The notes: generated by a model from the sequence alone, not told the origin. Numbered from the stretch's first letter, positions 12,756-25,720 are shown. The stretch: DNA of 64,000 bases from Paulinella micropora (GCA_009731375.1 BJOX01000122.1:604872-668871), one strand, 5' to 3'. Translations and numbers: made by a program.

Positions 12756-13174
12756 NNNNNNNNNNNNNNNNNNNNNNNNNNNNNNNNNNNNNNNNNNNNN
12801 NNNNNNNNNNNNNNNNNNNNNNNNNNNNNNNNNNNNNNNNNNNNNNNNNNNNNNNNNNNNNNNNNNNNNNNNNNNNNNNNNNNNNNNNNNNNNNNNNNNN
12901 NNNNNNNNNNNNNNNNNNNNNNNNNNNNNNNNNNNNNNNNNNNNNNNNNNNNNNNNNNNNNNNNNNNNNNNNNNNNNNNNNNNNNNNNNNNNNNNNNNNN
13001 NNNNNNNNNNNNNNNNNNNNNNNNNNNNNNNNNNNNNNNNNNNNNNNNNNNNNNNNNNNNNNNNNNNNNNNNNNNNNNNNNNNNNNNNNNNNNNNNNNNN
13101 NNNNNNNNNNNNNNNNNNNNNNNNNNNNNNNNNNNNNNNNNNNNNNNNNNNNNNNNNNNNNNNNNNNNNNNNNN

Positions 13175-13629
13175 TTCTTCTTCTTCTTCTTCTTCTTCTT
13201 CTTCTGTTTCTTCTTCTTCTGTTTCTTCTGTTTCTTCTGTTTCTTCTTCTTCTTCTTCTTCTTCTTCTTCTTCTCCTCCTCCTCCCCCTCCTCCTCCTCC
13301 TTCTTCTTCTTCTCCTTCTTCTTCTTCTTCTTCTTCTTCTTCTTCTTCTTCTTCTTCTTCTTCTTCTTCTTCTTCTTCTTCTTCTTCTTCTCCTTCTTCA
13401 TCTTCATCTTCTTCTTCTTCTTCTTCTTCTTCTTCTTCTTCTTCTTCTTCTTCTTCTTCTTTCTTCTTTCTTCTTTCCTCCTTCTTCTCAAACTACTTGC
13501 AGAAAACGCTCCAAAGATATACATACATACATACATACATACATACATACATGCATACATACATACATACATACATACATACATACATACATACATAAAT
13601 ACATGCTGCGAGTACGACCGAACGGTGAT

Positions 13630-13684
<55 letters not shown>

Positions 13685-13825
13685 GTCTGTCTGTCTTTCT
13701 TTCTTTCTTTCTTTCTTTCTTTTTTTTTCTTTCTTTTTTTTTCTTTCTTTTTTTCTTTTTTTCTTTTTTCTTTTTTTCTTTCTTTTTTCTTTCTTTCTTT
13801 CTCTCTCTCTCTCTCTCTTTCTCTC

Positions 13826-13866
<41 letters not shown>

Positions 13867-13881
13867 CTCTTTCTTTCTTTC

Positions 13882-13915
<34 letters not shown>

Positions 13916-13922
13916 TTCCTTC

Positions 13923-13987
<65 letters not shown>

Positions 13988-13993
13988 CCTTTG

Positions 13994-14041
<48 letters not shown>

Positions 14042-14090
14042 CCGTGTCATTTTTTTTTCTCTCTTTCTTCTGCAACGCTTCGTTATGAAA
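13175..14090. repeat. (CTT)n, (ACAT)n, (CTTT)n and (CT)n arrays
   Basis: CTT to about 13487, a spacer split by about 90 bp of (ACAT)n (13519-13600), then CTTT and CT repeats. All open frames are repeat translations. Confidence 0.9.
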
Positions 14091-14425
14091 TTAGATCTTT
14101 TTTTCTTCCTTTCTTCTTACTGTCCTCTTTTTCTTTGTTCATCCTTCCTTCTTTCCTTTTCTATTCTCTTTCCGTAGCGTTTTTGTGTCTTCTCTTATTC
14201 TGTCTCCTTCTAATTCTTTCTTCTTCTTCTCTTATTCTCTCTTCTTATTTTTCTGTGAATCTTCTCTTATTCTGTCATGCTTATATTCTCTTATTCTGTC
14301 TTCTTCTTGTCATGCTTATCTTTTCTTATTCTGTCTTCTTCTTTTTCTTCTTTCTTTCATCTCTATCATTTTTCTCTTCTGTCTTGTTCTTCTGCAATGC
14401 CTCTCCGATTTAACTTTATTATTAT
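14091..14425 (+). repeat. T-rich dispersed repeat E, copy 1
   Basis: Pyrimidine-rich sequence with recurring CTTATTCTGTCTTCTTCT units, ending in TCCGATTTAACTTTATT(ATT)n. A related block is at 15495-15670 and its reverse complement at 15008-15172. No coding capacity recognised. Confidence 0.6.
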
Positions 14426-14644
14426 TAATATTATTATTATTATTATCATTATTATTATCATTATTTAGGGAGTACATAGGCCATCGGTCCTTTCCATGGG
14501 CTGATTGGTATAAAGCTCCTAGAGTAATGTTCTATGCCGTCACTTCCTTTATTCCACCGATTGGTGTGGAGACTTTCCTTATGGAATGGAGGACTGGATG
14601 CACATGGCCTTTTGGCTCAGCAATTGGCAGGAGATACACTATTA

Positions 14645-14683
<39 letters not shown>

Positions 14684-14697
14684 TATTATTATTATTA

Positions 14698-14740
<43 letters not shown>

Positions 14741-14745
14741 CATGC

Positions 14746-14788
<43 letters not shown>

Positions 14789-14799
14789 CATTATTATTA

Positions 14800-14851
<52 letters not shown>

Positions 14852-14858
14852 GATTATG

Positions 14859-14935
<77 letters not shown>

Positions 14936-14943
14936 CATTATTA

Positions 14944-15007
<64 letters not shown>
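14426..15007. repeat. (ATT)n array with a 170-bp insert
   Basis: ATT repeats around 14467-14640, a non-repetitive insert (GGGAGTACATAGGCCATCGG ... GGCAGGAGATACACT). Because it lies against an ATT tail it may be another retroposon 3' end. Only one copy is visible, so this is unproven. Confidence 0.8.
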
Positions 15008-15180
15008 AGAGTGAAATCGGAAAAGCGGTGCAGAAGAACAAGACAGAAGAGGAAAATGATAGAGGTGAAAGAAAGAAAGAAAGAAAAAGAAGAAGACATA
15101 ATAAGAGAAGATAAGCATGACAACGGCAGAAAAATGCAAGCGAAAGATAACAGAAAAGGAAGGAAAGAAGCATAAACAAA
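15008..15180 (-). repeat. Dispersed repeat E, inverted copy
   Basis: Reverse complement of the block at 15495-15668 (shared GAAGACATAATAAGAGAAGA versus TCTTCTCTTATAATGTCTTC type sequence). With that block it makes an inverted repeat around about 310 bp of ATT/AAT repeats. Confidence 0.7.
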
Positions 15181-15213
<33 letters not shown>

Positions 15214-15218
15214 TAATA

Positions 15219-15254
<36 letters not shown>

Positions 15255-15288
15255 GTAATAATAATAATAATAATAATAAATAATAGTA

Positions 15289-15332
<44 letters not shown>

Positions 15333-15380
15333 TATTATTACTATTATTATGTTATTATAATAATTATTATTATTATAAAA

Positions 15381-15427
<47 letters not shown>

Positions 15428-15445
15428 CATTATTATTATTATTAC

Positions 15446-15476
<31 letters not shown>

Positions 15477-15494
15477 GTTGTTGTTGTTGTTGTT
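15181..15494. repeat. (AAT)n to (ATT)n array
   Basis: AAT repeats that switch strand to ATT near 15285, i.e. an inverted trinucleotide array forming the loop of the E inverted repeat. Confidence 0.9.
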
Positions 15495-15666
15495 ATTCTT
15501 ATGCTTCTTTCCTTCCTTTTCTGTTATCCTTCTCTAGCGTTTTTCTGACGTTGTCATGCTTATCTTCTCTTATAATGTCTTCTTCTTCTTTTTCTTTCTT
15601 TCTTTCTTTCACCTCTATCATTTTTCTCTTCTGTCTTTTTCTTCTGCCGTGCTTCTCCGATTCGAC

Positions 15667-15723
<57 letters not shown>

Positions 15724-15756
15724 GTTATTATTATTATTATTATTATTATTAATTAA
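15495..15756 (+). repeat. Dispersed repeat E, copy 2, and (ATT)n
   Basis: E block to about 15670 followed by ATT repeats that abut the SINE. A further partial E block lies at about 16221-16290. Confidence 0.75.
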
Positions 15757-16030
15757 GGACACCGTGATAGCCCAGTGGTCAAGTTCTACCATCTGGGCCC
15801 TGTCGCCAGTTCGATTCCCGTCGGTGCCACCAGTATTTTCATTGAACATACCGGTCTATTTCTGGACCAGTATTTTCATTGAACATACCGGCCCGTCTGG
15901 AAGTGTTGGAACTGCCCTTGCGGGGGTGTCATTAGAGCTTATCGTCAATTCTTCGTACTCCCCTCACGGGTGAGACGATGGAGGCGCATGTGCAGAAATG
16001 CATCAGCTATTGACAGAGAAGCACTATTAT
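15757..16030 (+). mobile_element. tRNA-derived SINE
   Basis: The 5' head 15757-15832 is tRNA-like: a perfect A box TAGCCCAGTGGT (15768-15779), a near-perfect B box AGTTCGATTCC (15808-15818), an acceptor stem GACACCG/CGGTGCC with one mismatch, and ACCA directly after it. The T stem is degenerate, so this is a tRNA relic rather than a functional tRNA. The body has a duplicated CCAGTATTTTCATTGAACAT block (about 15829 and 15867) and a conserved 3' part ending in AGCACT plus (ATT)n. A 5'-truncated minus-strand copy lies at 788-914. It would be transcribed by pol III and mobilised by a partner LINE, unidentified here. Confidence 0.85.
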
Positions 16031-16034
16031 TAAT

Positions 16035-16106
<72 letters not shown>

Positions 16107-16133
16107 CTATTATTATTATTATTATTATTATTG

Positions 16134-16166
<33 letters not shown>

Positions 16167-16298
16167 CTATTATTATAGTATTATTATTATTATTACTAAT
16201 ATTATTAGTATTATTATTATTCTTTGTTTATCCTTCTTTTCTTCCCTTTCTCTTATCATTGTCTAGCGCTTTTCTGCGGTGGTCATGCGCTTGAAGGA
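16031..16298. repeat. (ATTT)n-(ATT)n array and short spacer
   Basis: ATTT repeats, then ATT with GTT/AGT variants, then a T-rich partial E block to about 16290. Confidence 0.85.
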
Positions 16299-16749
16299 CC
16301 CTAAAGTCACTGCTCTGATCTTCGCCTCAGGCAGAGTAGTGGTGACAGGTTATATTATTATCAATCAGCCAATCAATCCATAAATCAATCAATCAATCAA
16401 TCAATCAATGAATCAATCAACCGATCAACCATAAAGTCACTGCTCTGATCTTCGCCTCAGGCCGAGTGGTGGTGACAGGTTATATTATTATCAATCAATC
16501 AATCAATCCATAAATCAATCAATCAATCAATCAATCAATGAATCAATCAATCGATCAACCATAAAGTCACTGCTCTGATCTTTGCCTCAGGCCGAGTGGT
16601 GGTGACAGGTTATGTTATTATCAATCAATCAATCAATCAATTAATCAATCAATGAATCAATCAATCCATGAATCAATCAATCAATCAACCATAAAGTCAC
16701 TGCTCTGATCTTCGCCTCAGGCCGAGTGGTGGTGACAGGTTATGTTATT

Positions 16750-16822
<73 letters not shown>

Positions 16823-16900
16823 CCATAAAGTCCTGATCTTCGCCTCAGGCCGAGTGGTGGTGACAGGTTATATTATTATCAATCAGCCAATCAATCCATA

Positions 16901-16954
<54 letters not shown>

Positions 16955-17015
16955 CCATAAAGTCACTGCTCTGATCTTCGCCTCAGGCCGAGTGGTGGTG
17001 ACAGATTATATTATT

Positions 17016-17030
<15 letters not shown>
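16299..17030 (+). repeat. 129-bp satellite with (AATC)n linkers, six units
   Basis: Tandem units starting near 16303, 16432, 16561, 16691, 16824 and 16957. Each has a conserved core (TAAAGTCACTGCTCTGATCT through GTGGTGACAGGTTATATT) and a variable (AATC)n linker. The 16824 unit lacks about 4 bp of the core (AAGTCCTGATC). Confidence 0.9.
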
Positions 17031-17066
<36 letters not shown>

Positions 17067-17199
17067 CATCCATCCATCAATCCATCCACCCATCAATCCA
17101 TCCATCCATCCATCCATCCATCAATCCATCCATCAATCCATCCATCCATCCATCCATCCATCAATCAATCAATCAATCAATCCATCAATCCATCAATCC

Positions 17200-17239
<40 letters not shown>

Positions 17240-17331
17240 ATCGATCAATCAATCAATCAATCAATCCATCAATCCATCAAACCATCAAACCATCAATCCA
17301 TCAATCCATCAATCCATCAATCCAACAATCC

Positions 17332-17374
<43 letters not shown>

Positions 17375-17735
17375 CATCAATCAATCCATCAATCAATCAA
17401 TCCATCAATCCATCAATCCATCAATCCATCAATCCATCAATCAATCAATCAATCAATCCATCAATCCATCAATCCATCAATCCATCAATCCAACAATCAA
17501 TCAATCAATCAATCGATCAATCAATCGATCAATCAATCGATCAATCAATCGATCAATCAATCGATCAATCAATCGATCAATCAATCGATCAATCAATCGA
17601 TCAATCAATCGATCAATCAATCGATCAATCAATCGATCAATCGATCGATCAATCGATCGATCAATCGATCGCCATTAATAATCAATAAATCAATCCATCA
17701 ATCAACCAATCAATCTATGTTATGTTATAGGGGCT
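17031..17735. repeat. (AATC)n array
   Basis: AATC with CCATC, CAACC and CGATC variants. A higher-order CAATCAATCGAT 12-mer is homogenised at about 17510-17660. Confidence 0.95.
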
Positions 17736-17826
17736 AGACATGAACAGCAAAGCAGGTTAGGGGCTCGTAGGATTGCTCGCATCATTCAGAAAAGTATCTA
17801 CCTATCTACCTATCTATCTATCTATA

Positions 17827-17903
<77 letters not shown>

Positions 17904-17920
17904 ATCTTTCTATCTATCTA
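17736..17920. repeat. (CTAT)n with GCAAAGCAG tile
   Basis: A tile (ACAGCAAAGCAGGTTAGGGG ... CATTCAGAAAAGTAT), also seen at 18545-18600, followed by CTAT repeats. Confidence 0.85.
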
Positions 17921-18005
17921 TCCCCGCTACCCAGTCGCCGATCGGCGGCGGGTTGGAATGGATGCCTATGCCTTCGAATATGCAGAGCTGATAGACCAAA
18001 CATAT
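17921..18005 (+). mobile_element. D-family retroposon 3' end
   Basis: Short 5'-truncated copy of the 3' end of the GC-rich sequence at 29483-30039: CGCTACCCAGTCGCCGATCG ... GCTGATAGACCAAACATAT, then (CTAT)n. Confidence 0.65.
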
Positions 18006-18028
18006 CTATCTATCTATCTATCTATCTG

Positions 18029-18117
<89 letters not shown>

Positions 18118-18228
18118 ATCTATCTATCTATCTATCTACCTACCTATCTATCTATCTCTCTATCTCTCTATCTATCTATCTATCTCCCTACCTATCTCTC
18201 TATCTCACTATCTCTCTATCTCTCTATC

Positions 18229-18298
<70 letters not shown>

Positions 18299-18303
18299 CA
18301 TCC

Positions 18304-18384
<81 letters not shown>

Positions 18385-18397
18385 CCTACCTATCTAT
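18006..18397. repeat. (CTAT)n array
   Basis: Tetranucleotide CTAT with CTCT, CCTA and CATCTATC phase slips. No gene seen. Confidence 0.95.
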
Positions 18398-18471
18398 CTA
18401 CTGCCCAGTTACCTTAACGGGTTGGAGTGGATGCCTATGTCTTCGAATATGCAGCGCTGATAGACCAAACA

Positions 18472-18474
<3 letters not shown>
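18398..18474 (+). mobile_element. D-family retroposon 3' end, diverged
   Basis: Diverged copy of the D 3' end (GGGTTGGAGTGGATGCCTAT, GCGCTGATAGACCAAACATA). It lacks part of the CGCCGAT hairpin present in the other copies. Confidence 0.6.
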
Positions 18475-18538
<64 letters not shown>

Positions 18539-18679
18539 ATATCTAACAACAAAGCAGACTAGGGGCTTGTAGGCTGTCCGCATCATCCAGAAAAGTATGT
18601 ATGTATGTATGTATGTATGTATGTTTGTTTGTTTGTATGTATGTATGTATGTATTTATCTATCTATCTATCTATCTATG

Positions 18680-18764
<85 letters not shown>

Positions 18765-18820
18765 GAGTATGCATTACTACGCAGTCGACTGCACGCATGA
18801 CGAAGAAGTATGTATGTATG

Positions 18821-18913
<93 letters not shown>

Positions 18914-18951
18914 GTCTATCTATCTATCTATCTATCCATCCATATATCTAA

Positions 18952-19023
<72 letters not shown>

Positions 19024-19092
19024 ATGAGTATGCATTACTACGCAGTCGACTGCACGCTTGACGAAGAAGTATGTATGTATGTATGTATTTAT

Positions 19093-19158
<66 letters not shown>

Positions 19159-19229
19159 GTCTATCTATCTGTCTATCTATCTATCTATCTGTCTATCTGT
19201 CTGTCTATCTATATATCTATCCATCCATA

Positions 19230-19278
<49 letters not shown>

Positions 19279-19323
19279 GTCTATCTGTCTATCTATCTAT
19301 CTATCTTTCTATCTATCTATCTT

Positions 19324-19381
<58 letters not shown>

Positions 19382-19389
19382 CATCTTTG

Positions 19390-19474
<85 letters not shown>

Positions 19475-19479
19475 GTCTG

Positions 19480-19522
<43 letters not shown>

Positions 19523-19568
19523 CTGCATTACTACCTGGTCGACTGTACGCGTTACGACGGCTGAGCAT

Positions 19569-19635
<67 letters not shown>

Positions 19636-19664
19636 ATCTATCTTTCTATCTATCTATCTATCTT

Positions 19665-19712
<48 letters not shown>
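18475..19712. repeat. (CTAT)n/(ATGT)n with AGTCGACTGCACG tiles
   Basis: CTAT arrays broken by a tile containing GCATTACTACGCAGTCGACT at about 18772, 19030 and 19525, the first two followed by (ATGT)n. The AGTCGACT core is palindromic. All long Tyr/Ser/Leu/Ile frames are repeat translations. Confidence 0.9.
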
Positions 19713-20044
19713 ATCCTGTTCCCTCAGGGTGCCCTTTCTCGCTTGTTGAGCCCGGAATAAAACCCACAGTGCTCTGTCGGTTTATACTAGACTGTCGAAC
19801 AGTCTCGAAACTCCATCTGCTTACTGGGTCCTCTGTAATGGAGGTGGGAGCTCGTTCTGCAAGGGGCGCTTATGGAACGAGCCCTGGCCCCGCCTGGTAC
19901 TAGGGAGCTTTGGTATCGCCTGTATCAGTCCCTTCCGTGCAAACATCACGGCTTAGCTGGGCATCGGGTTAATACTTTACCCACAGACTTCCTGGTTGAC
20001 GAAATCAGAAGCTCCTTTTTTCTGACATTAGTCGATATTTCATC
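19713..20044 (+). mobile_element. B-family copy
   Basis: Starts inside B at ATCCTGTTCCCTCAGGG and runs to the shared 3' end at CATCT, followed by a GTCGACTGCACG tile instead of (ATCT)n. Confidence 0.8.
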
Positions 20045-20077
20045 TAGTCGACTGCACGCCAGACGACGACGATGCAT

Positions 20078-20130
<53 letters not shown>

Positions 20131-20246
20131 ATATCTATCTATCTATCTATCTATCTATCTTCTATCTATCTATCTATGCATTACTACTTAGTTGACTGCA
20201 CGCGTAACGACGACGATGCATTCAAGCGTGAAAAAAGCGGACATGG

Positions 20247-20311
<65 letters not shown>

Positions 20312-20354
20312 TTCTAGATGGATATATAGATAGATATATAGATAGATAGATAGA
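20045..20354. repeat. Tiles with CTAT switching to GATA
   Basis: Two GTCGACTGCACG-type tiles (20046-20085 and 20178-20245). Repeat orientation changes from CTAT to GATA at about 20247, matching the minus orientation of the next elements. Confidence 0.85.
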
Positions 20355-20968
20355 TGAGATGTCGCAAAGGAATGTAGTCCTTGCAAAGGAACGCAGTTTC
20401 ACATCAAACAGTAATTTGTGTACTGTGCATGTGTCCGGGATGGGAATCACGGGTAGACTGTGTTCTGGAAAAAGAAGAGGAGGAAGGACGTTGAAGAAAA
20501 AGGCAATCTAGGAATGGAGAGTGGGAGGATAAGGAAGAAGAGAAAGAAAAGGAAGCCGTTAGTCCAAGTGTTTTGAGCACCGTAAGCTTGCGCAAGCTAC
20601 AATGATGACATTGTGTAAAGGCCTAAACCCCCGAAGGGACCTAGCCCGGGCTATGCAACACTGGACGGCTATGACGGAATGCAGGATGAGAGATAAGGGG
20701 AGGATGAGAGGGAGGGCGGATTGGAGTTCTTCTTCAATGTCTTTCCATACGCTTGGTGTTGATGGCAAAATCAGGTGCTTTCTTCTTTCGATTGGTTCTT
20801 TCGGGGCACTTTTTGAACGAAATGAGAGTATGTCTCGGCGTCAACACTGTGGGTGAAATCCGGGTTGACAATGCCGGGTTGTGACTTATAATCCGGATGG
20901 ACGTGCACTTTTGGACTCTTCTTTTCGAGGAGGCTCGAAGGATCTTCGTAAGGGTGGACATGAGCAAA
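20355..20968 (-). mobile_element. C-family 3' tail with alternative body
   Basis: Minus-strand copy of the C 3' UTR (20355-20680) joined upstream to about 290 bp not present in the 9736 copy but nearly identical to 62810-63093. Fragments of open frame exist (for example HPYEDPSSLLEKKSPKVH), but none is recognisable. Confidence 0.7.
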
Positions 20969-21008
20969 AAGATAGATAGATAAATAGATAGATAGATAGA
21001 TAGATAGA
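20969..21008. repeat. (GATA)n at gap edge
   Basis: GATA repeat running into the gap 21009-21187. Confidence 0.9.
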
Positions 21009-21204
21009 NNNNNNNNNNNNNNNNNNNNNNNNNNNNNNNNNNNNNNNNNNNNNNNNNNNNNNNNNNNNNNNNNNNNNNNNNNNNNNNNNNNNNNNNNNNN
21101 NNNNNNNNNNNNNNNNNNNNNNNNNNNNNNNNNNNNNNNNNNNNNNNNNNNNNNNNNNNNNNNNNNNNNNNNNNNNNNNNNNNNNNNGGATGGATGGATA
21201 GATG

Positions 21205-21479
21205 AAATATCGACTAATGTCAGAAAAAAGGAGCTTCTGATTTCGTCAACCAGGAAGTCTGTGGGTAAAGTATTAACCCGATGCCCAGCTAAGCCGTGAT
21301 GTTTGCACGGAAGGGACTGATACAGGCAATACCAAAGCTCCCTAGTACCAGGCGGGGCCAGGGCTCGTTCCATAAAGCGCCCCTTGCAGAACGAGCTCCC
21401 ACCTCCATTACAGAGGGCCCAGTAAGCAGATGGAGTTTCGAGACTGTTCGACAGTCTAGTATAAACCGACAGAGCACTG

Positions 21480-21480
<1 letters not shown>
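21205..21480 (-). mobile_element. B-family copy, minus
   Basis: Reverse complement of the B 3' part. The 3' end at about 21205 adjoins GGATAGATG repeats, and the 5' truncation at 21480 adjoins (GATA)n. Confidence 0.8.
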
Positions 21481-21539
<59 letters not shown>

Positions 21540-21605
21540 TCCCNNNNNNNNNNATAGATAGATAGATAGATAGATAGGTTGATGGATAGATAGGTTGATG
21601 GATAA

Positions 21606-21677
<72 letters not shown>

Positions 21678-21899
21678 TTACGTATATACATAAATAGAGG
21701 AAGACGATGCATTCAAACTTGAAAAAGGTGAACACTATCTATACATACATACATACATACATACATACATACATACATACATACATACATACAAACATAC
21801 AAACATACATACATACATACATACATACATACATACATTCATACATAGGAATATATAGTTTCTACATACATAGGAATAGGAATATATAGTTTCTACATG

Positions 21900-21931
<32 letters not shown>

Positions 21932-22149
21932 CATTACATACATTACATACATACATACATACATGCATACATATTCAGTGGACTGCAGACACCACCCGAA
22001 ATCCACATACATACATACATACATACATACATACATACATACATGCATACATACATGCATACATACGTACATACATACATACATATATACATACATACAT
22101 GCATACATATTATTATTCAGTGGACTGCAGATACGACCCAATCCATACA

Positions 22150-22180
<31 letters not shown>

Positions 22181-22359
22181 TCATATTCAGTGGACTGCAG
22201 ACACGACCCAAAATCCATACATACATACATACATACATACATACATACATACATACATAGATACATACATACATACATGCATATTCAGTGGACTGCAGAC
22301 ACGACCCGAAAAATTCTACATACATACATACATACATACATACATACATACATACATAC

Positions 22360-22414
<55 letters not shown>

Positions 22415-22573
22415 GTGGACTGCAGACACGACCCGAAATCCATCCATCCATACGTACATACATAAATACATACATACATACATACATGCATACATACATA
22501 CATACATACATACATACATAGGAATATATAGTTTCTACATACATAGGAATATATAGTTTAATTCATACATACA

Positions 22574-22608
<35 letters not shown>

Positions 22609-23040
22609 TTAGTGGACTGCAGACACGACCCGAATCCATACATACATACATACATACATACATACAAACATACATACATACATAAATACATACATACATA
22701 TATATTTAGTGGACTGCAGACACGACCCGAAATCCAAAGTACGCTGCAAGATGGTATATATATATATATATATATATGACAAAAATACAAAAATACATAC
22801 ATACATACATACATACATACATACATACATAACATACATACATACATACATACACACAGACACACACACAGACACACACACAGACACACACACAGACACA
22901 CACACATGCATACATGCATACATACATACATACATACATACATACATACATACATACACATACATGCATACATGCATACATACATGCATACATACATACA
23001 TACATACATGCATGCATGAATGCATACATACATAATGTAT
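21481..23040. repeat. (GATA)n then (ACAT)n with GTGGACTGCAG tiles
   Basis: GATA to about 21690, then ACAT. A tile AGTGGACTGCAGACACGACC recurs at about 21977, 22119, 22190, 22286, 22414, 22611 and 22708. A second tile, AGGAATATATAGTTTCTACA, recurs at about 21846-21897 and 22519-22560. CACACAGA and TA runs are interspersed. Confidence 0.9.
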
Positions 23041-25720
23041 GTATGTATTTATGTATTTACGTATGTAACATTCTATGTATGGAAATTCTTGAAACGCAAC
23101 TATGTATGCATGTATGTAATGTATGCATTTCTTTATGTAATTATCCATGTAACATTCAATATATGGAATTTTTTGAAACGCAACTATGTATGCATGTATG
23201 TAATCTATGCATGTATTTATTTAATTATATATGTAACATACTATACACGGAAATATTTGAAGCGTACCATTATGTATGTATGTATGTATGTATGTATGTA
23301 TGTATATATGTATGCATGTATGCATGTATGCATGTATATGTATGTTTGTATGTCTGTATGTCTGTATGCATGTATTTGTGTATGTATGTATACATGTATG
23401 TATGTATGTATGTATGTATGCATGCATGCATGTATGTATGTATGTATGTATGAATATATGCATGTATATATATGCATACATAGTTTTGTTTGAAGAATTT
23501 CCATCTATAGAATGTCACATAGATAATTAAATAAACAATGCATAGATTACAGACATGCATACATAGTTGCGTTTCAAGAATTTCCATATACTAATATAGA
23601 ATGTTACATAGATAATTACATAAAGAAATGCATACTTTACATACATACATACATAGTTGCGTTTCAATCATTTCCATTGACAGAATGTTACATAAATAAG
23701 GAAATACATTAATACATGCATTACATACATGCATACATAAGGGCGTTTCAAAGATTTCCATACATAGAATGTTACATAGATAATTACATAAATAAATGCA
23801 TACATTACATTCATGCATACATAGTTGCATTTCAAACATTTCCATCGACAGAATATTTAATATATAATTACATAAATACGTACATATATTACATACATGC
23901 ATACATATTTGCATTTCAAAAATTTCCATCTATAAAATGTTACATACATAAATACATAAATACATAAAAACATACATGCATGCATAGTTGCGTTTCAAGA
24001 ATTTCCATATACTAATATAGAGTGTTACATAGATAATTACATAAATAAATGCATACATTACATACATGCATACATAGTTGCGTTTCAATAATTTCCATTG
24101 ACAGAATGTTACATAAATAAGGACATGCATTACATACATGCATACATAAGGGCGTTTCAAAGATTTCCATACATAGAATGTTACATAGATAATTACATAA
24201 ATAAATGCATACATTACATTCATGCATACATAGTTGCATTTCAAACATTTCCATCGACAGAATATTTAATATATAATTACATATATACATACATACATTA
24301 CATATATGCATACATATTTGCGTTTCAGAGAAATTTCCATATATAGAATGTTACATACATAAATACATAAATACATACATACATTACATGCATGCATACC
24401 TAGTTGCGTTTCAAGAATTTCCATATACTAATATTGAATTTTACATAGATAATTACATAAATAAATGCATACATTACATACATGCATATATAGTTGCGTT
24501 TCAAACATTTCCATGGACAGAATGTTACATAAACAAGGAAATCAATTGAAATCAATTAATACATACATTACAAACATGCATACATAAGGGCGTTTCAAAG
24601 ATTTCCATTTTTAGAATGTTACATAGATAATTACATAAATAAATGCATACGTTACATACGGCATACATAGTTGCGTTTCAAACATTTCCATTGACAAAAA
24701 ATATATTAATACATACATTACATACATGCATAAGGGCGTTTCAAAGACTTCCATATATAGAATGTTACATAGATATATACATAAATAAATGCATACATTA
24801 CATACATGCATACATAAGGGCGTTTCAAAAAATTTCATACATAGAATGTTACATAGATAATTACGTAAATAAATGCATACATTTCCCTCCCATAGATAGA
24901 ACGTTACATAAATAAGGAAATCAATACATACATACATTTAATATACAGACATGTGTACATAAGTGCGCTTTAAAGATTTTCATATATAGAATGTTACATA
25001 GATAATTACATAAATAAATGCATACATTACACTCCCATAGATAGAACGTTACATAAATAAGGAAATCAATACATACATACATTTAATATACATGCATGCA
25101 TACATAGGGGCGCTTTAAAGATTTTCATATATAGAATGTTGCATATAAATAAATGCATACATTACACTCCCATAGACAGAACGTTACATAAATAAGGAAA
25201 TCAATATATACATACATTTAATATACATACATGTATACATAGGGACGCTTTAAAGATTTTCATATATAGAATGTTACACAGATAATTACATATAAATACA
25301 TGCATAAATTTCCCTCCCATAGATAGAACGTTACATAAATAAGGAAATCAATACATACATACATTTAATATACATACATGCATACATAGGTGCGCTTTAA
25401 AGATTTCATATATAGAATGTTACATAGATAATTACATAAATAAATGCATAAATTTCCCTCCCATAGATAGAACGTTACATAAATAAGGAAATCAATACAT
25501 ACATACATTTAATATACATACATGCATACATAGGGGCGCTTTAAAGATTTTCATATATAGAATGTTACACAGATAATTACATAAATTAATGCATACATTA
25601 CACATAGACAGAACGTTACATAAATAAGGAAATCAATGTATACATACATAATAAAATATATACATGTGTACATAGGTGCGTTTTAAAGATTTCCACATAC
25701 AGAACGTAGTAGGTTCGTGT
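23041..25720. repeat. Long-unit minisatellite rich in TTTCAAAGATTTCCAT
   Basis: About 2.7 kb of diverged repeats built on GCGTTTCAA(A/G)-ATTTCCAT, TAGAATGTTACATAGATAAT, TACATAAATAAATGCATACA and (ACAT)n. Units of roughly 90 bp alternate in the left half, partly in the opposite orientation before about 23470. From about 24890 they form a more regular unit of about 150-160 bp containing CCCATAGATAGAACGTTACA. No coding frame survives. Confidence 0.85.

Noticed and set aside
15757-15832. Functional tRNA gene
   Set aside because: The T stem has two mismatches and the acceptor stem one; it continues into a SINE body with a truncated copy elsewhere.
18597-19760. Telomeric or centromeric repeat
   Set aside because: Tetranucleotides are dispersed and mixed; no TTAGGG/TTTAGGG-type arrays are present.
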